Origin: Chionomys nivalis
Taxonomy: Eukaryota; Chordata; Mammalia; Rodentia; Cricetidae
Direction: 5' to 3'
Assembly (NCBI RefSeq): GCF_950005125.1
Contig: NC_080089.1
Coordinates: 60,378,915 to 60,442,914, forward strand
Length of the DNA stretch: 64,000 bases
Shown here: positions 33,140 to 44,095 of the stretch, piece by piece
Numbering within the stretch: position 1 is the first letter of the stretch
Layout of the letters: each line of letters begins with the position of its first letter
Notes under the pieces: generated by a model
What the model was told of the DNA's origin: nothing
What the model saw: only the letters and a program-made list of their open reading frames with translations
Database searches by the model: none
Made by a program: the position numbers and the translations under genes

Positions 33140-33300
33140 CAGACCGGTGAGAGAACCTGCCTCAAAAAGCAAGCTAGGTGGTGTCCTGAGGTATGACACG
33201 CAGGGTTTCCATCTGTCATACACAAAACATGCACACATCTTTGTCTGCAAACAATAACCATGCATGCACACACAGAGACATACACACCCTGGTAGTTATG
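33140..33300 (+). mobile_element. 3' end of a B4A-type SINE
   Basis: 'ccggtgagagaacctgcctcaaaaagcaagctaggtggtgtcctgagg' followed by CA-rich 'gcacacacagagacatacacacc' fits the last half of the composite. The head is missing. Confidence 0.5.
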
Positions 33301-33589
33301 ATTGTTTACATGGGACCAAGTAAACCCTTTAAATGTCCCTCCTCCCAGTATGCCATGTCTTTTCTGACCACTGGAGACACCAACAGGGTTTCCAGGTGAG
33401 GTCAAGGTGACCGCCACCCCTACTGTAAGTGGTTCAGGAGAGAATAGGAGCTGGGAGGAGCCTCCTGCACATGCTGTGTTGTGAATCCATTTGGCTACCT
33501 TTTAGGATGAGGCCTAGCCAAGCTCAAGGCCAGTGCTGTCATGGTCTTGGATCTTGGATCTCGAGAGCGATGGCCAGCTCCTTTAGGCC

Positions 33590-33745
33590 CAGTGAGACGC
33601 CTGGTTTGCAACTGAATTGGCAGTGGCTAACGCTGCATAACAGCTACAGTAAAACAGATCATGGGAAACGTAATGGCCCGCGGTCAGCAATCACTGAATT
33701 ATTTATGTCATTCTTGCCTCTTCAGAATTTTTTCTCTCTCTCTCA
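33590..33745. promoter_or_regulatory. Candidate conserved noncoding element
   Basis: Repeat-free, with 'gtttgcaactgaattggcagtggctaacgctgcataac', 'gggaaacgtaatggcccgcgg' and 'gcaatcactgaattatttatgtc' in close order. Balanced composition with retained CpG and homeodomain-like words. Inference only. Confidence 0.25.
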
Positions 33746-34435
33746 CTCTTCCTCCAGCACTGCAGCCCTGGTCTGACTGCCTGCAGACTTCTGAATAACG
33801 GGGCCGCAAAGAGACAGGGACCCGAGAGCACAGGGGCTGGAAGTTTCTGAGTAACCTTAGGAGGGAGGCGGGACTGGCTTCATGTAATCAACTGCCAAAT
33901 TAAGAACGCTCTTCCTTGAGGTAACAACAACTTAAGTTTGTTGCTCCTTTGGTTCTTTGATGATCTTTGCATCCTTCCCCCTGTGAAGTAGGAATGAAGT
34001 GATCCTCCCTCCTAGGTTCCAGAAAGCACACTGAGAGTCAAAAATGCGAATAACTGGAACTAAAGCACCACCTCCCCACCCCCAACACACACAAAAAAAA
34101 CCCCACACACACATGAAAGCAACTTGCTAAATGAAACAGGGAAACCAGCAGGCATTTCTGCATTGTGGCCCTTCCTGACATCCCCAGCAGAACCAGAGAG
34201 AAGAGAACGGGACCTGGTCTGCCCTGCAGTACACATTCCTATCATCCACACATCTCATCTGCTGCCTAGGAGCGTGGTGGTCCAGAGCAGGGAAGTCCTG
34301 CTCGCCGATATGGGAGTTTCCCCACAACACTGTTTTGAATGGCTACGTAATAGCAGTCAGACCCAGAGATGCTCAAAGAACCGGAGGCCACTCCCATGCA
34401 TCTCTGTGCCTCGTTGGGGACAATTGCATTGTCTT
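33746..34435. other. Unique DNA
   Basis: A CT-run near 33732-33745 and a 'cccccacacac' stretch near 34078-34110. Otherwise unrecognised. Confidence 0.45.
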
Positions 34436-34451
34436 AGAAAGGCTCATTACA

Positions 34452-34500
34452 AGAAACCCTGTCTCGAAAAACCAAAAAAAAAAAACAAAAACAAAAACAA
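34452..34500 (+). mobile_element. Extremely 5'-truncated B1 with perfect 16-bp target duplication
   Basis: Only the last B1 bases, 'agaaaccctgtctcgaaaaacc', plus an A-rich CAAAA tail remain. agaaaggctcattaca is repeated exactly at 34436-34451 and 34501-34516. The perfect duplication shows one recent insertion that was short from the start, not a decayed full copy. Confidence 0.9.
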
Positions 34501-34516
34501 AGAAAGGCTCATTACA

Positions 34517-34727
34517 TAGCATCCAGTCTCTATAGCTTAGGCCTTATTTCATAATTTGGAACCCTAAATCCTCCTTACACTTTCTCTTATCCAGCTACTT
34601 TCACTTCTTTTTAAGAAAGTAATTGCCTATGTTTACTATAATTTTGTTATTATTTATTAGAAATTTTAGCATGTTCTTAAATACCATTATTGAGATTGTT
34701 CTTATCTTTGTGAATTAATTAATTGCT
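34517..34727. other. AT-rich unique DNA
   Basis: Low-GC sequence with TTA/ATT runs. No recognised element. Confidence 0.45.
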
Positions 34728-34919
34728 TTAATTTTATGCCTGAGCGTATGTATGTGCATTGTTTGCCTGCAGGAGTCCACTGAGGCCAGAAGAGGGCACC
34801 AGATTCCCTGGAACTATAGTTAGAGGTGGTTGTGAGGCTCTGATAGCGCTGGGAACCAAATCTAGGTCTTCTGAGAGAACAGAAATACTCTTTGACCATG
34901 GAGCCATCTCTCCGGCCCT
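34728..34919 (-). mobile_element. B3/B2 SINE, antisense
   Basis: 'gaggccagaagagggcaccagattccctggaact', 'gcgctgggaaccaaatctaggtcttc' and 'ctttgaccatggagccatctctccggccc' give the antisense order from tail to head. Confidence 0.85.
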
Positions 34920-34984
34920 TAATTTCTACTTTGGTCACTAAGATTATAATATTGTGTGAGTCCCTAACTTTGTATCTACATTTA

Positions 34985-34989
<5 letters not shown>

Positions 34990-35028
<39 letters not shown>
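34990..35028. repeat. (CA)n microsatellite
   Basis: CATA units pass into a clean CA run, then 'cgtgcacac'. The immediate right flank (35048-35100) is an antisense B1 left-arm scrap with 'cctcagcttcacaagtgctctgactatagg'. Confidence 0.95.
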
Positions 35029-35030
<2 letters not shown>

Positions 35031-35267
35031 ACACAAATGTTCAGTCCCCCACCTCAGCTTCACAAGTGCTCTGACTATAGGAAATGCCACCATGCCTGGC
35101 TAGTCTGATTATTTTTAATGTGCAGTGTAAAGGGATTTAAAGATTTGGGAGAGCTTATAGACTAAAAATAAATTAAAATTTTTGCAAGAGAGTTTTATAC
35201 CCATAAAAATGAAAACAGCTCATCATAGCAAGGAAAAAGACCACATGGGAGATAAAAGATGTTTAGA

Positions 35268-35419
35268 AAGCTGGGAGGTTGTACTGCACGCCTTTAATCC
35301 CAGGACTCAGGAGGCAGAGGCAGGTGGATCTCTGAGTTCAAGGCTAACCTGGTCTATGAATAGAGTTTCAGGACATCCAGGGCTACACAGAGAAACCCAG
35401 TCTCTGGAGAAAAAAAAAG
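35268..35419 (+). mobile_element. B1 SINE
   Basis: 'cacgcctttaatcccaggactcaggaggcagaggcaggtgg', 'gttcaaggctaacctggtctatg', 'ggacatccagggctacacagagaaaccc', then an A tail. It has a slightly altered head. Confidence 0.92.
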
Positions 35420-36416
35420 TGAGATTTTTTAGAAATTAAAATTTTGTTGGCTAAAATGAAGAGCATCATGAAAGAACTAGAAGGGAAGAAAGGATCAATA
35501 AAGTCAATATCTCAGAATATAGGTTTAAATGTCAGAATAATTTTTTTAAAAGGGGAAGATAAAAAGGAGGAAGTGGATCCCAGAAACCCAGTACCAGACT
35601 GACAGGAGTTTCGAGGGGAACCGAGGCCTTCGAAGCGTAGTCTTCAGATAATAAAGAAAATTCCCCTACTGATGAAAGGGAGGAATTTTCCAGTTAAAGG
35701 TGGTAACTGTGTTATCAAAGCTCTTTCGGTTTCACCTGAAAGAAACCCAACTGCAAGGGCTCCAAGAAATAAATTAATACTTTGGTTAATCCAGCTTTGG
35801 TCCAGAGACCAAAAGTGGAAACCCCCTCCCACTCCCTCCCTCCTTCATCCCTCTCTCCTGCTCTATCTCCCCTCCCTCTTCCCCCCTCCCACTACTCTGT
35901 TCTGTCTCTCTGGGTTGGCTCCCGGGGCAGGCTGTCTGCTGAGGTAGCTTAAGATAGTCTCTCCTTCTTCCAGCTCAACCTCTCATCCTTGCACCTCCGA
36001 CACCCCAAAAGAGGAATGGTATAGTCTTGCTTCTCAGCATTATGGTCAGTGTTCAAAATCGTTCTCTGATTGGCCCAGTTGAGGTCACATGCCCCTCCTC
36101 CCCTGTGTGTGCCTCAAGAGATGCAGGGTTCTGATGCCTACCCTGCTGGAATGAAAGGACTCTTTCTTAACATTGTCTCCAAGATCTCACCCAGTGAGCG
36201 TGCTTGTACCTGTCCCCAGGGGAAGGGAAGCAAGCTAAAGCAAAAAGCAACAGCTGCCTCCTGTTTTCTCCGAGTTGAACAGGTGTAAAGCAAAAAAGAC
36301 ATGCACTTAATGGACCAGGAAGTTTCTTGGACTTTACCAACCAAGAGGAAGTCTTGAAACTTCTCAAGGAAAAATTTAGGATAGCTAAAAAGAAACTAGA
36401 ATCAAAGTAGCCCTTG
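35420..36416. other. Unique DNA with a polypyrimidine tract
   Basis: 35822-35893 is C/T-only apart from a few bases ('ccctcccactccctccctcc'). The rest has no recognised feature. Both flanks carry AT-rich sequence. Confidence 0.55.
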
Positions 36417-36732
36417 GGGCCTAGAGAGATGGCTCAGGCAGCGAGGTGCTTACTGGGCAAATGTTTGATCCCCAGAACCCACATTTTAAAAGCCATGCAT
36501 GGCGCTTAAACCCAGCACTGACTGGAGGAGATGTGTGGATCACCGGATTTGCTAGCCAGCCAGTCTGGTCAAATCAACAAGCACATGGCTCATGAAAAAC
36601 CTTTTTCCAAAAAATAAGATAGGCAGTGAGTGTGGAAGACACCTGAGATTGAATTTTGGCCTCCACATGCACACCCGCACATATGCGGGTACACACGCAC
36701 GTGTGCTCACACACACACACACACACACATAT
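36417..36732 (+). mobile_element. B4A-type composite SINE
   Basis: Head 'ggcctagagagatggctcaggcagcgaggtgc', 'gatccccagaacccacatt', a B1-like middle ('gcatggcgcttaaacccagcactg') and 3' 'gaattttggcctccacatgcacacc', ending in a CA run at 36709-36728. Confidence 0.75.
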
Positions 36733-37826
36733 GGGTCAGGGGGACTAGCCATTGATTTCACATGCAGTGAAGGCAGTAAAGCTATGCCTACAGTATTTGG
36801 CAGAGAAATCATTGAGTCTCTTATTCAAGTACAAGGACCTAGGGAAGTTCTCTTCGCCATGACTGGTTGTTGGTTTCTGTATTAATCATGATCTATTGCG
36901 AATAGAAGCTTTTCTGATGAGAGTTGAAAGGTGTTAATCGAGGGGTAAAATGACAAATAATTAGAAGTTGGTTTAATATATAAAAATAGCAGTATGGTTT
37001 TCCATAGGGTCTATGACCTGTCTTGGCCTGATAATAGTGCCAGTTGCCAGGAATGGCTGCATCTTGTGAAATAGAACTTAAATCTGATCATAAAGTGATT
37101 TGTTACTTCTATAATGTTCATGCCACTATTACACTGGTGAGCATTTCTTCCCAGGTCAATCATTATTGTAGCTCCTAGGCTCACAGCTAAGGAAGACTGG
37201 TGGCTACTTTTCTTTTCTGGTAGTGTGTCTAGAATCTTCCAGCACTAGGAAAACCAGCCAGTCAGGGTGAAACTTCCAGGTGAATGAATACCAGGGCAAG
37301 GGATGGGGGACACAAATCTGAGCAGAGGTTAGGAGAGGGGGTGAATATGATCAAAATACCTTATATGAAATACTCAATTAAATTTTAAAAGGAGAAAATA
37401 ATAGTCCAAAGGCCTAGGGAAGATATTTAAAACCCAGGGGTTCAGATTTACTTGTTTTGTGTCCTTACCACATTGGATACGTTTCCTGAAAGAAATCCTC
37501 AAGGACATGCACTGGCAAGATGAAAGCCAACTCCAGAAAAGATGAAGAGTCAAAAACATTTACGATTTACCCAAGAGAAGACGGGAAAGGAATCTTAGTG
37601 GGACATCTGTACATATGGTACGCCAGGCAGTTAGCTCCAATTAGAGCAAGAAATTACGGGACCCAATGACGGGTGACCTGGAGGAGAAAATAGGGCCACC
37701 CAAAGCTTGCAAGGAGCTGGACTGCTGGGGTTACCATAAAGACAAAGCCTGGGAGCCCCTGAGCGTAGAGGAAAGGCCACTTCAGGAAAAATAGTGGGTA
37801 CTCAGTGGAAAGAACACTTTGGGGGC
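36733..37826. other. Unique, AT-rich DNA
   Basis: No repeat or gene recognised in about 1.1 kb. Confidence 0.5.
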
Positions 37827-37941
37827 AGTGAGGCGGCTCAGAGAGTGAACCCACTTACAACCTGAGTTTGAACCTTAGGACCCATGTGGCAGAGGGTCTC
37901 TCACAAGTGTGCACTATGGTTAGAGTGTACATACATCCCCC

Positions 37942-37978
<37 letters not shown>

Positions 37979-37990
37979 TACATGTAACCA
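37827..37990 (+). mobile_element. B2/B3-type SINE with (CA)n end
   Basis: 'ggcagtgaggcggctcagagagtgaacccacttac', 'aacctgagtttgaacc', 'gacccatgtggcagaggg', and a CA microsatellite at 37940-37976 replacing the 3' end. Confidence 0.65.
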
Positions 37991-38408
37991 AAATATTTGT
38001 AAGAGGCACTGGCCCCAGAGCTAGAAAGGATGTCACAGTATATCAAGATTCCTGCCCTAGTATTCCATCCGTTCCATTGTGGGACACCATCTGTCTTCTC
38101 AGCCCACAGAGCCAACCCACCCAGCATCAGGCAAAGAAGGGAAAACAAATGGTACTTTGAATTCCAACGTCACAGTTGGGATTTTATTGAGAACAGGTGG
38201 GATGAGCCTCCCCAGGCTAGGATGGCCCCTTCTGAAAGTGATTGATACTTCAGTTTTGTTCTTGATGGGTGATCCCCATAGCATACTTAGGTTCCCATAG
38301 TATTTTATTCGGGATATTTACAGTCTATCCCTCTGGATTACGAGCTCTATATCTGAGTATCATTGAACCAAATCAAAACAAAGCAAAACAAAAATATTCA
38401 GACGGAAA
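37991..38408. other. Unique DNA
   Basis: No repeat or gene recognised. An A/C-rich stretch at 38369-38397 directly precedes the next SINE. Confidence 0.45.
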
Positions 38409-38618
38409 GCTGGAGAGATGGCTCAGCAGCTAAGAAAGCACTGGCTGCTCTTGCAAAGGACCTGAGTTCCAGTCCCAGCAACCACGTCTGGCAGCTCACA
38501 ACCACCCACAGCTCCAGTTCCATGGGATCTGATGCTTCTTCTGGTGTACACCTTGGGTACTGCACAGATGTGGTATGTATACAGTCAGGTACACTAGAAT
38601 AGACATACTTTTTAAAAA
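38409..38618 (+). mobile_element. B3 SINE
   Basis: 'gctggagagatggctcagcagctaag' (A box), 'gacctgagttccagtccc' (B box), 'ccagttccatgggatctgatgc' and 'gtacaccttgggtactgcac' are the B3 order. The A/T tail ends near 38618. Confidence 0.88.
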
Positions 38619-38766
38619 TTATTCAGAAGAAAGAGATGAATCTCTACTGAGCTGTGCTGATGATTCTCTCCTCTCTATTGCAGTAGGACAACTGTTTACA
38701 GAGCATTGGATTATATTGTATTGGATGTGCTAAGTCATCTGGTTGAAAGATGTACTGTATATGAAT

Positions 38767-38962
38767 GGGCTAGGGACATAGCTCAGTTGGTAGAAGGCTT
38801 CCTAGGACTCAGGGGGCAGATGGATTCCATCCTCAGCAACCCACATAATCCAGGTGTGGTAGTGCACACCTGAAATCCCAGTATTCAGGAGTGGAACGAG
38901 GAGAAATCCAAGCCACCCCTTGCTGTTGAGGGGTAGCCTGGGCTATATGAGACTATCTATAT
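38767..38962 (+). mobile_element. B4 SINE (ID head plus B1-like part)
   Basis: 'gggctagggacatagctcagttggtagaagg' is an ID/tRNA-like head. 'ccaggtgtggtagtgcacacctgaaatcccagtattcagg ... gtagcctgggctatatgagac' is B1-like. Confidence 0.75.
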
Positions 38963-39496
38963 AGGAGGATATGTGCAGATTATATGCACAAATGACATCA
39001 TTTTATATAAATAACTTAAGCATCCTTGCACTTTGGAGTTCATGGGAGTCTCGGAGCCAACCCCTGCGGATAACAAGTAAGGGGGGACATATAGATAAAT
39101 TAGTCTGCTCATTTCTTTAGGCATAAGTTATATTTCTGTCTTATGTACTGGGCTCCCCCTTAACTAACAACTACTTCAATACACACAGCATAAAATATCG
39201 TGGCTTTAATGTCTTCCTTCAAAGTTAAAAATGAAATAAAAAAGGAGAAAACATGCAAAGATTTTTATTTTGAAAAGAAAAATCCAAGCCTACCTGTTCC
39301 TCATCTCCAACCTCAGCTTCTCTTTATTCTGATATTATCCAGGGAGATCTGACTGCAAGTGCCTTTCTTCTTAATTGTCATCTCTAAACAATGAGATTTT
39401 AAGGATAGAGACAGGTGTGCCTCTTTGTAATACTGTTATGAATTTTCACATTTTCTACAATAAGCTACAATAATTCTTGTTGTAAGAACGAGAATG
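38963..39496. other. Unique, AT-rich DNA
   Basis: No repeat or gene recognised. Confidence 0.45.
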
Positions 39497-39644
39497 GGTT
39501 GGGTGGTGGTGGCTCATGCCTTTAATCCCAGCACTCATGAGGCAGAGGCAGGTGGATTTTTGAGTTCAAGGCTACCCTGGTCTACAGAGTGAGTTCCAGG
39601 ACAGCCAGGGCTATGTGGAGAAACCCTGTCTTGCAAAAAAAAAA
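39497..39644 (+). mobile_element. B1 SINE
   Basis: 'tgggtggtggtggctcatgcctttaatcccagcac' to 'gggctatgtggagaaaccctgtc' plus an A tail. It ends where the L1 fragment begins. No clean target duplication was seen. Confidence 0.95.
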
Positions 39645-39649
39645 TTAGA

Positions 39650-40278
39650 GAAGGGAAACAAGGAACATACCTAAACATAATAAAGGAAATATACAGCAAG
39701 CCAACAGCCAACATCAAACTAAATGGAGAGAAACTCAGTGATCCCACTGAAATCAGGAACAAGACAAGGTTGTCCACTCTTTCCACATCTATTCAATATA
39801 GTTCTTGAGGTTCTAGCTAGAGCAATAAGACAACAAAAGAAGATCAAGGGGATACAAATTGGAATAGAAGAAGTCAAACTCTCACTATTTGCTGATGATA
39901 TGATAGTTTACATAAGTGAGCCCAAAGATTCTACCAAGGAACTTCTACAACTCATAAACACTTTCGGTAATGTAGCAGGATACAATATTAACTCAAAAAC
40001 AATTAGTAGCCCTCCTTTACACAGATGATAAATGGGCTGAGAAAGAAATCAGAGAAACATCACCCTTCAGAATAGCCACAAATAGCATAAAATATCTCGG
40101 AGTAACTCTAACCAAACAAGTGGAAGACCTGTACAACAAGAACTTTAAATCTTTGAAGAAAGAAATTGAAGAAGATGCCAGAAAGTGGAAAGACCTTCCA
40201 GGCTCTTTGGTAGGTAGAATTAACATAGTAAAAATGGCAATCTTACCAAAAGCAATCTACAGATTCAATGCAGTGTCA
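39650..40278 (+). mobile_element. LINE-1 ORF2 internal fragment (reverse transcriptase domain), broken
   Basis: The translation from about 39725 contains the reverse transcriptase palm motif FADDMIVYI (FADD core) preceded by 'GTRQGCPLFPHLFN', both typical of L1 ORF2. After about 40000 the homology continues in another frame ('KYLGVTLTKQVEDLYN', 'WKDLPGSLVGRINIVKMAIL'), so at least one frameshift is present. Both ends are truncated. There is no 3' UTR or poly-A, so this is not a standard 5'-truncated insertion. It is a dead fossil with no activity expected. Confidence 0.93.
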
Positions 40279-40744
40279 CACATGCATGCTACCTTCAGCA
40301 GCCTGTTTCCCCGAGCCTCCGAAATGGGAATGCCTTTGAGCCTCCAATGTCTTCCCAGTGGCCTGTGATTCTGATTGTATATCTGTAAATTCCTGAGGCC
40401 CAACCCTGAGTCCACAGTTCAGGGGCACTTAGGAAATACGTATGAGATGAATAAATGAATGAATGAGTGAATGAATGAACAAATGAATGAATGAACAAAT
40501 AAATGAATGCTGTAATTCAGTGCCCCACCTCCATATTCTTCTGTGTCATGAGGATCTGTATGAAACCATCCAGCAGCCACTCCAATGTCTGGAACTCAGG
40601 CTGGTGTGAGTCACTGGTAATTAGGTTCAGTTTCTTTCCCAGGGCTTTCTAGTTAGCTGCCCTGTACGGCTGATTAACCAAACTCTGTAAGGGCCTGGCC
40701 AGTTTCTGTGTAGACTTTCATTCCTTCATTCTTGCCAATCTTTA
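40279..40744. other. Unique DNA with (GAAT)n
   Basis: 40447-40508 is a GAAT/GAAC tetranucleotide repeat. The remainder is not recognised. Confidence 0.6.
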
Positions 40745-41106
40745 TGTGGTAGTTTGACTGTAATTACTCCTCATAATTTCAAAGAAAGTGGCGCTACTAG
40801 GAAGTGTGGCTTTGTTGGAGTAGGTATGGCCTTCTTGGAGAAAGTGTGTCACTGTGGGGGCGGGCTTTGAGTTCTTGTATGTGGTCAAGCCACACCCAAT
40901 ATCTCAGTTCACTTCCTGTTTCCTGCAAGATAAGTAACTCTCAGCTACTCCTGCAGTACCATGTCTGTCTGCATGCTACCATGCTCCCCGTCATGAAAAT
41001 GGACTAAAACTCTGAAGCTGTAAGCGAGTCCCCTCAATTAAATGTCTTCCTTATAAGAGTTGCCATAGTCATGGTGTCTTTTCACAGCAAGGGAAACCCT
41101 AAGAAA
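40745..41106 (+). mobile_element. MaLR-type (MT-like) LTR
   Basis: Starts tgtggtagtttgactg, has 'ggaagtgtggctttgttgg', 'ggagaaagtgtgtcactgtgggggcgggctttgag', 'gctaccatgctccccgtcatgaaaatggac', the signal-like 'caattaaatgtcttccttataagagttgcc' and the end 'ttcacagcaagggaaacc'. The minus-strand copy at 45057-45410 is complementary in the same order. It is full-length as a solo LTR. Confidence 0.75.
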
Positions 41107-41434
41107 TTTATCTACACATCTGACACAATCCATTCACCTAATCTCATCTATACAGTTCCATCCATCCATTCAGCCACCCATCCATCAAAGCACACGAGCA
41201 TCTCATCCAACAGAACTTTCCTGTGTGCCAGGCTCTCTACCCCTACCATCTCTGTGACTAACCCCCGCAGTTCCTGCGGGGTCCTTCCCAACTGACCAGA
41301 GAGTCACCCCACCGCCTTCCATCACTCCTAGAGAGGAAATGAAATGAACTCTCACAGTCTCTATCAAGGGGCATGGCACATAACGAGAGGCCTAAGATAG
41401 CTATTATGATACAAGGCACTGAGTTTTATACTGA
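41107..41434. other. Unique DNA
   Basis: CCATC-rich around 41157-41190. No gene or repeat recognised. Confidence 0.45.
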
Positions 41435-41550
41435 GCAGGTAGCGCATGCCTGCCATCCCAGTACTCAGAGGTGGAGGTAGGAGGATTGTGAGCAAGGAGC
41501 CAGTTTGGCCTTTGAAGCAAGGCCTTATCTCAACAAAGTAAATAAATATT
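41435..41550 (+). mobile_element. Old B1-like SINE
   Basis: 'gcaggtagcgcatgcctgccatcccagtactcagaggtgg' and 'gcaaggccttatctcaacaaag' with an AAATAAAT end. It is a single-monomer proto-B1 type. Confidence 0.65.
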
Positions 41551-41837
41551 TTTTTTAACCCCAAATCGAAATGAAGCAAAAACCCTGAGTTTAACAAGTG
41601 CTTTGCAAATGGTAGGCACTTAACAGTGTTGGGTCAGGCTGGGTGATTGGAAGGAAGATTGCAGTCTCTCTCGGAGCCACACACAGGGGAGAGTCTGTCT
41701 TTTTATCTTGTGCAGCAAAAAGATCAGAATTGTCAGAATAGAACTGGGGAGACATGCAATTAATTGAGCCCCTGCTTCAGCGCTTAGTGTTCCTGGTTTG
41801 CCTTCTCCATCTTTGCCTCCTATCTCTCTGAACTGAG

Positions 41838-42060
41838 AAGGCGAGGCAGCAGGTTTCGGAGATATTTTTTGCTAATGGGCTGAAATATTACACCCATAAT
41901 TATAGCCCGGCTGGTTTTTTTTTTTTCTTTTGCTCATTTTGTTTAGCATGGCAAACAGTGTATCTGATTACAGCCATTCATGTCTCCTTTATGAAACCGG
42001 GTTTATCACACCCAGCAGAAGGGATCAGCCTCAGCCTGCACCGGGGAATTCATCTAGGCT
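41838..42060. promoter_or_regulatory. Candidate conserved noncoding element
   Basis: Repeat-free, with 'ttttttgctaatgggctgaaatattacacccataattatagcccgg', a T-run, then 'tttagcatggcaaacagtgtatctgattacagccattcatgtctcc' and 'aaaccgggtttatcacaccc'. It carries homeodomain (TAATTA-like, GATTA) and GATA-like (TTATCA) words at high density. Regulatory role inferred. Confidence 0.35.
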
Positions 42061-42636
42061 GAGAAACCCTCTGTGGGCCTCTTGAGGGAAGTGGCAGGTG
42101 GCAGGGTACTGCTTCTTAGCATGAAGCAAGGTAGGACAAGAGGATGAAAGTGTAGGCTGTTCTCTTTTCCCCACTGTCCCTGCTTTCACACATCCTGTCT
42201 CCTCCTGCCCTGTGCCCTCCTGCCCCTTACAAAATGTCTCCTTTCTCTTCCACTTAGACCTTCGCAATGCAAGTTTGGCATGCTGGCTGACCCCATATGG
42301 CTTTTCAGGACATCAAACAAGCTGGAAATATTTCATGTCCTCATAGACTCTTTCTAGACATAAAGCCAAGAAATTATAATTACAATAAAGTTAAGATGAT
42401 ATAATTTCATGTCATGATCTTACCAAACTTGGAGTCACAGTTTGCACCCCAAGGAGCAAGGTTCTGCTACCTCTCCTTAAGAAGTTAAATGAGTTAATAG
42501 AAAAAAAATGTAGAGAAATGAGATTTGTTCAAGTGGACCCTCTTTGGGAAGTGGAATAAAGAGGTCCAGTGGCTCATGTCAAGCCCATCATGAGGGGCCT
42601 GAAGTAAGGTGAAAATGAGAGCATACACTGCTGGGA
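42061..42636. other. Unique DNA
   Basis: No repeat or gene recognised. AT-rich at 42370-42420. Confidence 0.45.
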
Positions 42637-42900
42637 TACATACATACATACATACACATACATACATACATACACACACACATACATACATACACACACA
42701 TGCATACACACACATACATACATACACACATACATATACACACATACAAATATATACACACACATACATACATACACACATACATACATACACACATACA
42801 TACACACACATACATACATACACACATACATACATACATACACACATACATACACACATGCATACATATGCACACATACATACATACACACATACATACA
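42637..42900. repeat. (CATA)n/(CA)n microsatellite, left half
   Basis: About 264 bp of CATA and CACA units. It stops exactly where the LTR begins and resumes after it, so one long tract was split. The Tyr/Val/Cys or His/Thr/Ile frames on both strands are artefacts. Confidence 0.98.
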
Positions 42901-43274
42901 TGTTGAAGGAGCTGAGGGCTGCGTTCCTGCCACCCAGCTCCCGGGCTAGCTTAGGCCCTGAAATAACAACACGCAAACTGTATTCATTTAAACACTGCTT
43001 GGCCCATTAGTTCTAGCCTCTTAATGGCTAATTCTCCAATCTGGACTAACCCATTTCTAATAATCTGTGTAGCACCAGTCTTACCGGGAAAGATTCGGCA
43101 TGTCTGACCTGGCGGCTTGCTTCATTGCATCTGGCTCTGAGAGGAGCTGCCCTGCATCTAAGCTCACTTCCTCTTCCTCCCAGCATTCTGTTCTGTTTAC
43201 TCCACCCACCTATGTTCTAACCTATGAGGCCAAGCAGTTTTTTATTAATTAACCAATGACCTTCCTCTATCACA
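42901..43274 (-). mobile_element. Solo LTR inserted into a microsatellite
   Basis: Runs TGTTGAAGG...CTATCACA with microsatellite on both sides. On the minus strand it reads 'tgtgatagaggaaggtcattggttaat', 'agcagtgtttaaatgaatac' and 'tgttatttcagggcc', matching the plus-strand LTR at 12249-12609 in order but with many differences. About 374 bp, no internal sequence. The repeat nature of the target hides the duplication. Confidence 0.8.
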
Positions 43275-43553
43275 TACATATACACACATACATATATACA
43301 TACTCATACATACATGCATACACACATACATATACACACATATACATATATACATACACACATACATATATACATGCACATACACACATTCACATACATA
43401 CATATATGCATACACATACATAACACATACATACACACATACATATACACATACATATACACATGCATATATATACACACACATACATACATACACACAT
43501 ACATACACACACACATATATACATACATACACACATACATATATGTGCACATA
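43275..43553. repeat. (CATA)n/(CA)n microsatellite, right half
   Basis: Continuation of the tract at 42637-42900 with more TATA steps. Together the halves exceed 540 bp. Confidence 0.98.
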
Positions 43554-43969
43554 TAGACTTTCTAGGTCAAACTATGGTTCCACTCACCAGTGCCCCATCC
43601 TTGGCTCCAGTGTCTCCTGCAAGGTAGTCAATGCATTGTCAGAACTGTGTAGAATTATAGAATTTCTTTCTGGGAGACAAGCTTCCCTTCTGGCTGGTGT
43701 CAAACTCCAGCCTTTTCCTTCTCCCAGCCTGAGATTCCTGGGGACCAGCGGGTGGGGAAGGCAGGGAATTCCAGTTCCCGTTGTTTCAACAGTCTGATAG
43801 TCAGATGGAGGAACACAGGTGTCTCTACAGAATATATTCATTTCTGCCAGGCCAGTTACAATGACCTGTGCATTAATAAATACTAATAAACAAACCAATA
43901 ATAACATTAAATATTAAATCACCTTTCCAACAATCTTTATCCTGAACTTAAGATTATATATAGCTCAGG
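43554..43969. other. Unique DNA
   Basis: No repeat or gene recognised. AT-rich at 43870-43920. Confidence 0.45.
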
Positions 43970-44095
43970 CCTGGTACAGTGGCACCCATTTTGTTGTCTT
44001 AGAAGCTGAGGCAAGGGAATCTAGGCTGGGCTAGAGTACATTTCTTAGCAGGGAGCCACCCTTCCCAAAACAAACTGACCAATAAAACAAGCGTA
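43970..44095 (+). mobile_element. Decayed B1-like SINE
   Basis: 'gcctggtacagtggcacccattttgttgtcttagaagctgaggcaaggg' keeps the spacing of a B1/proto-B1 monomer. Confidence 0.45.
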
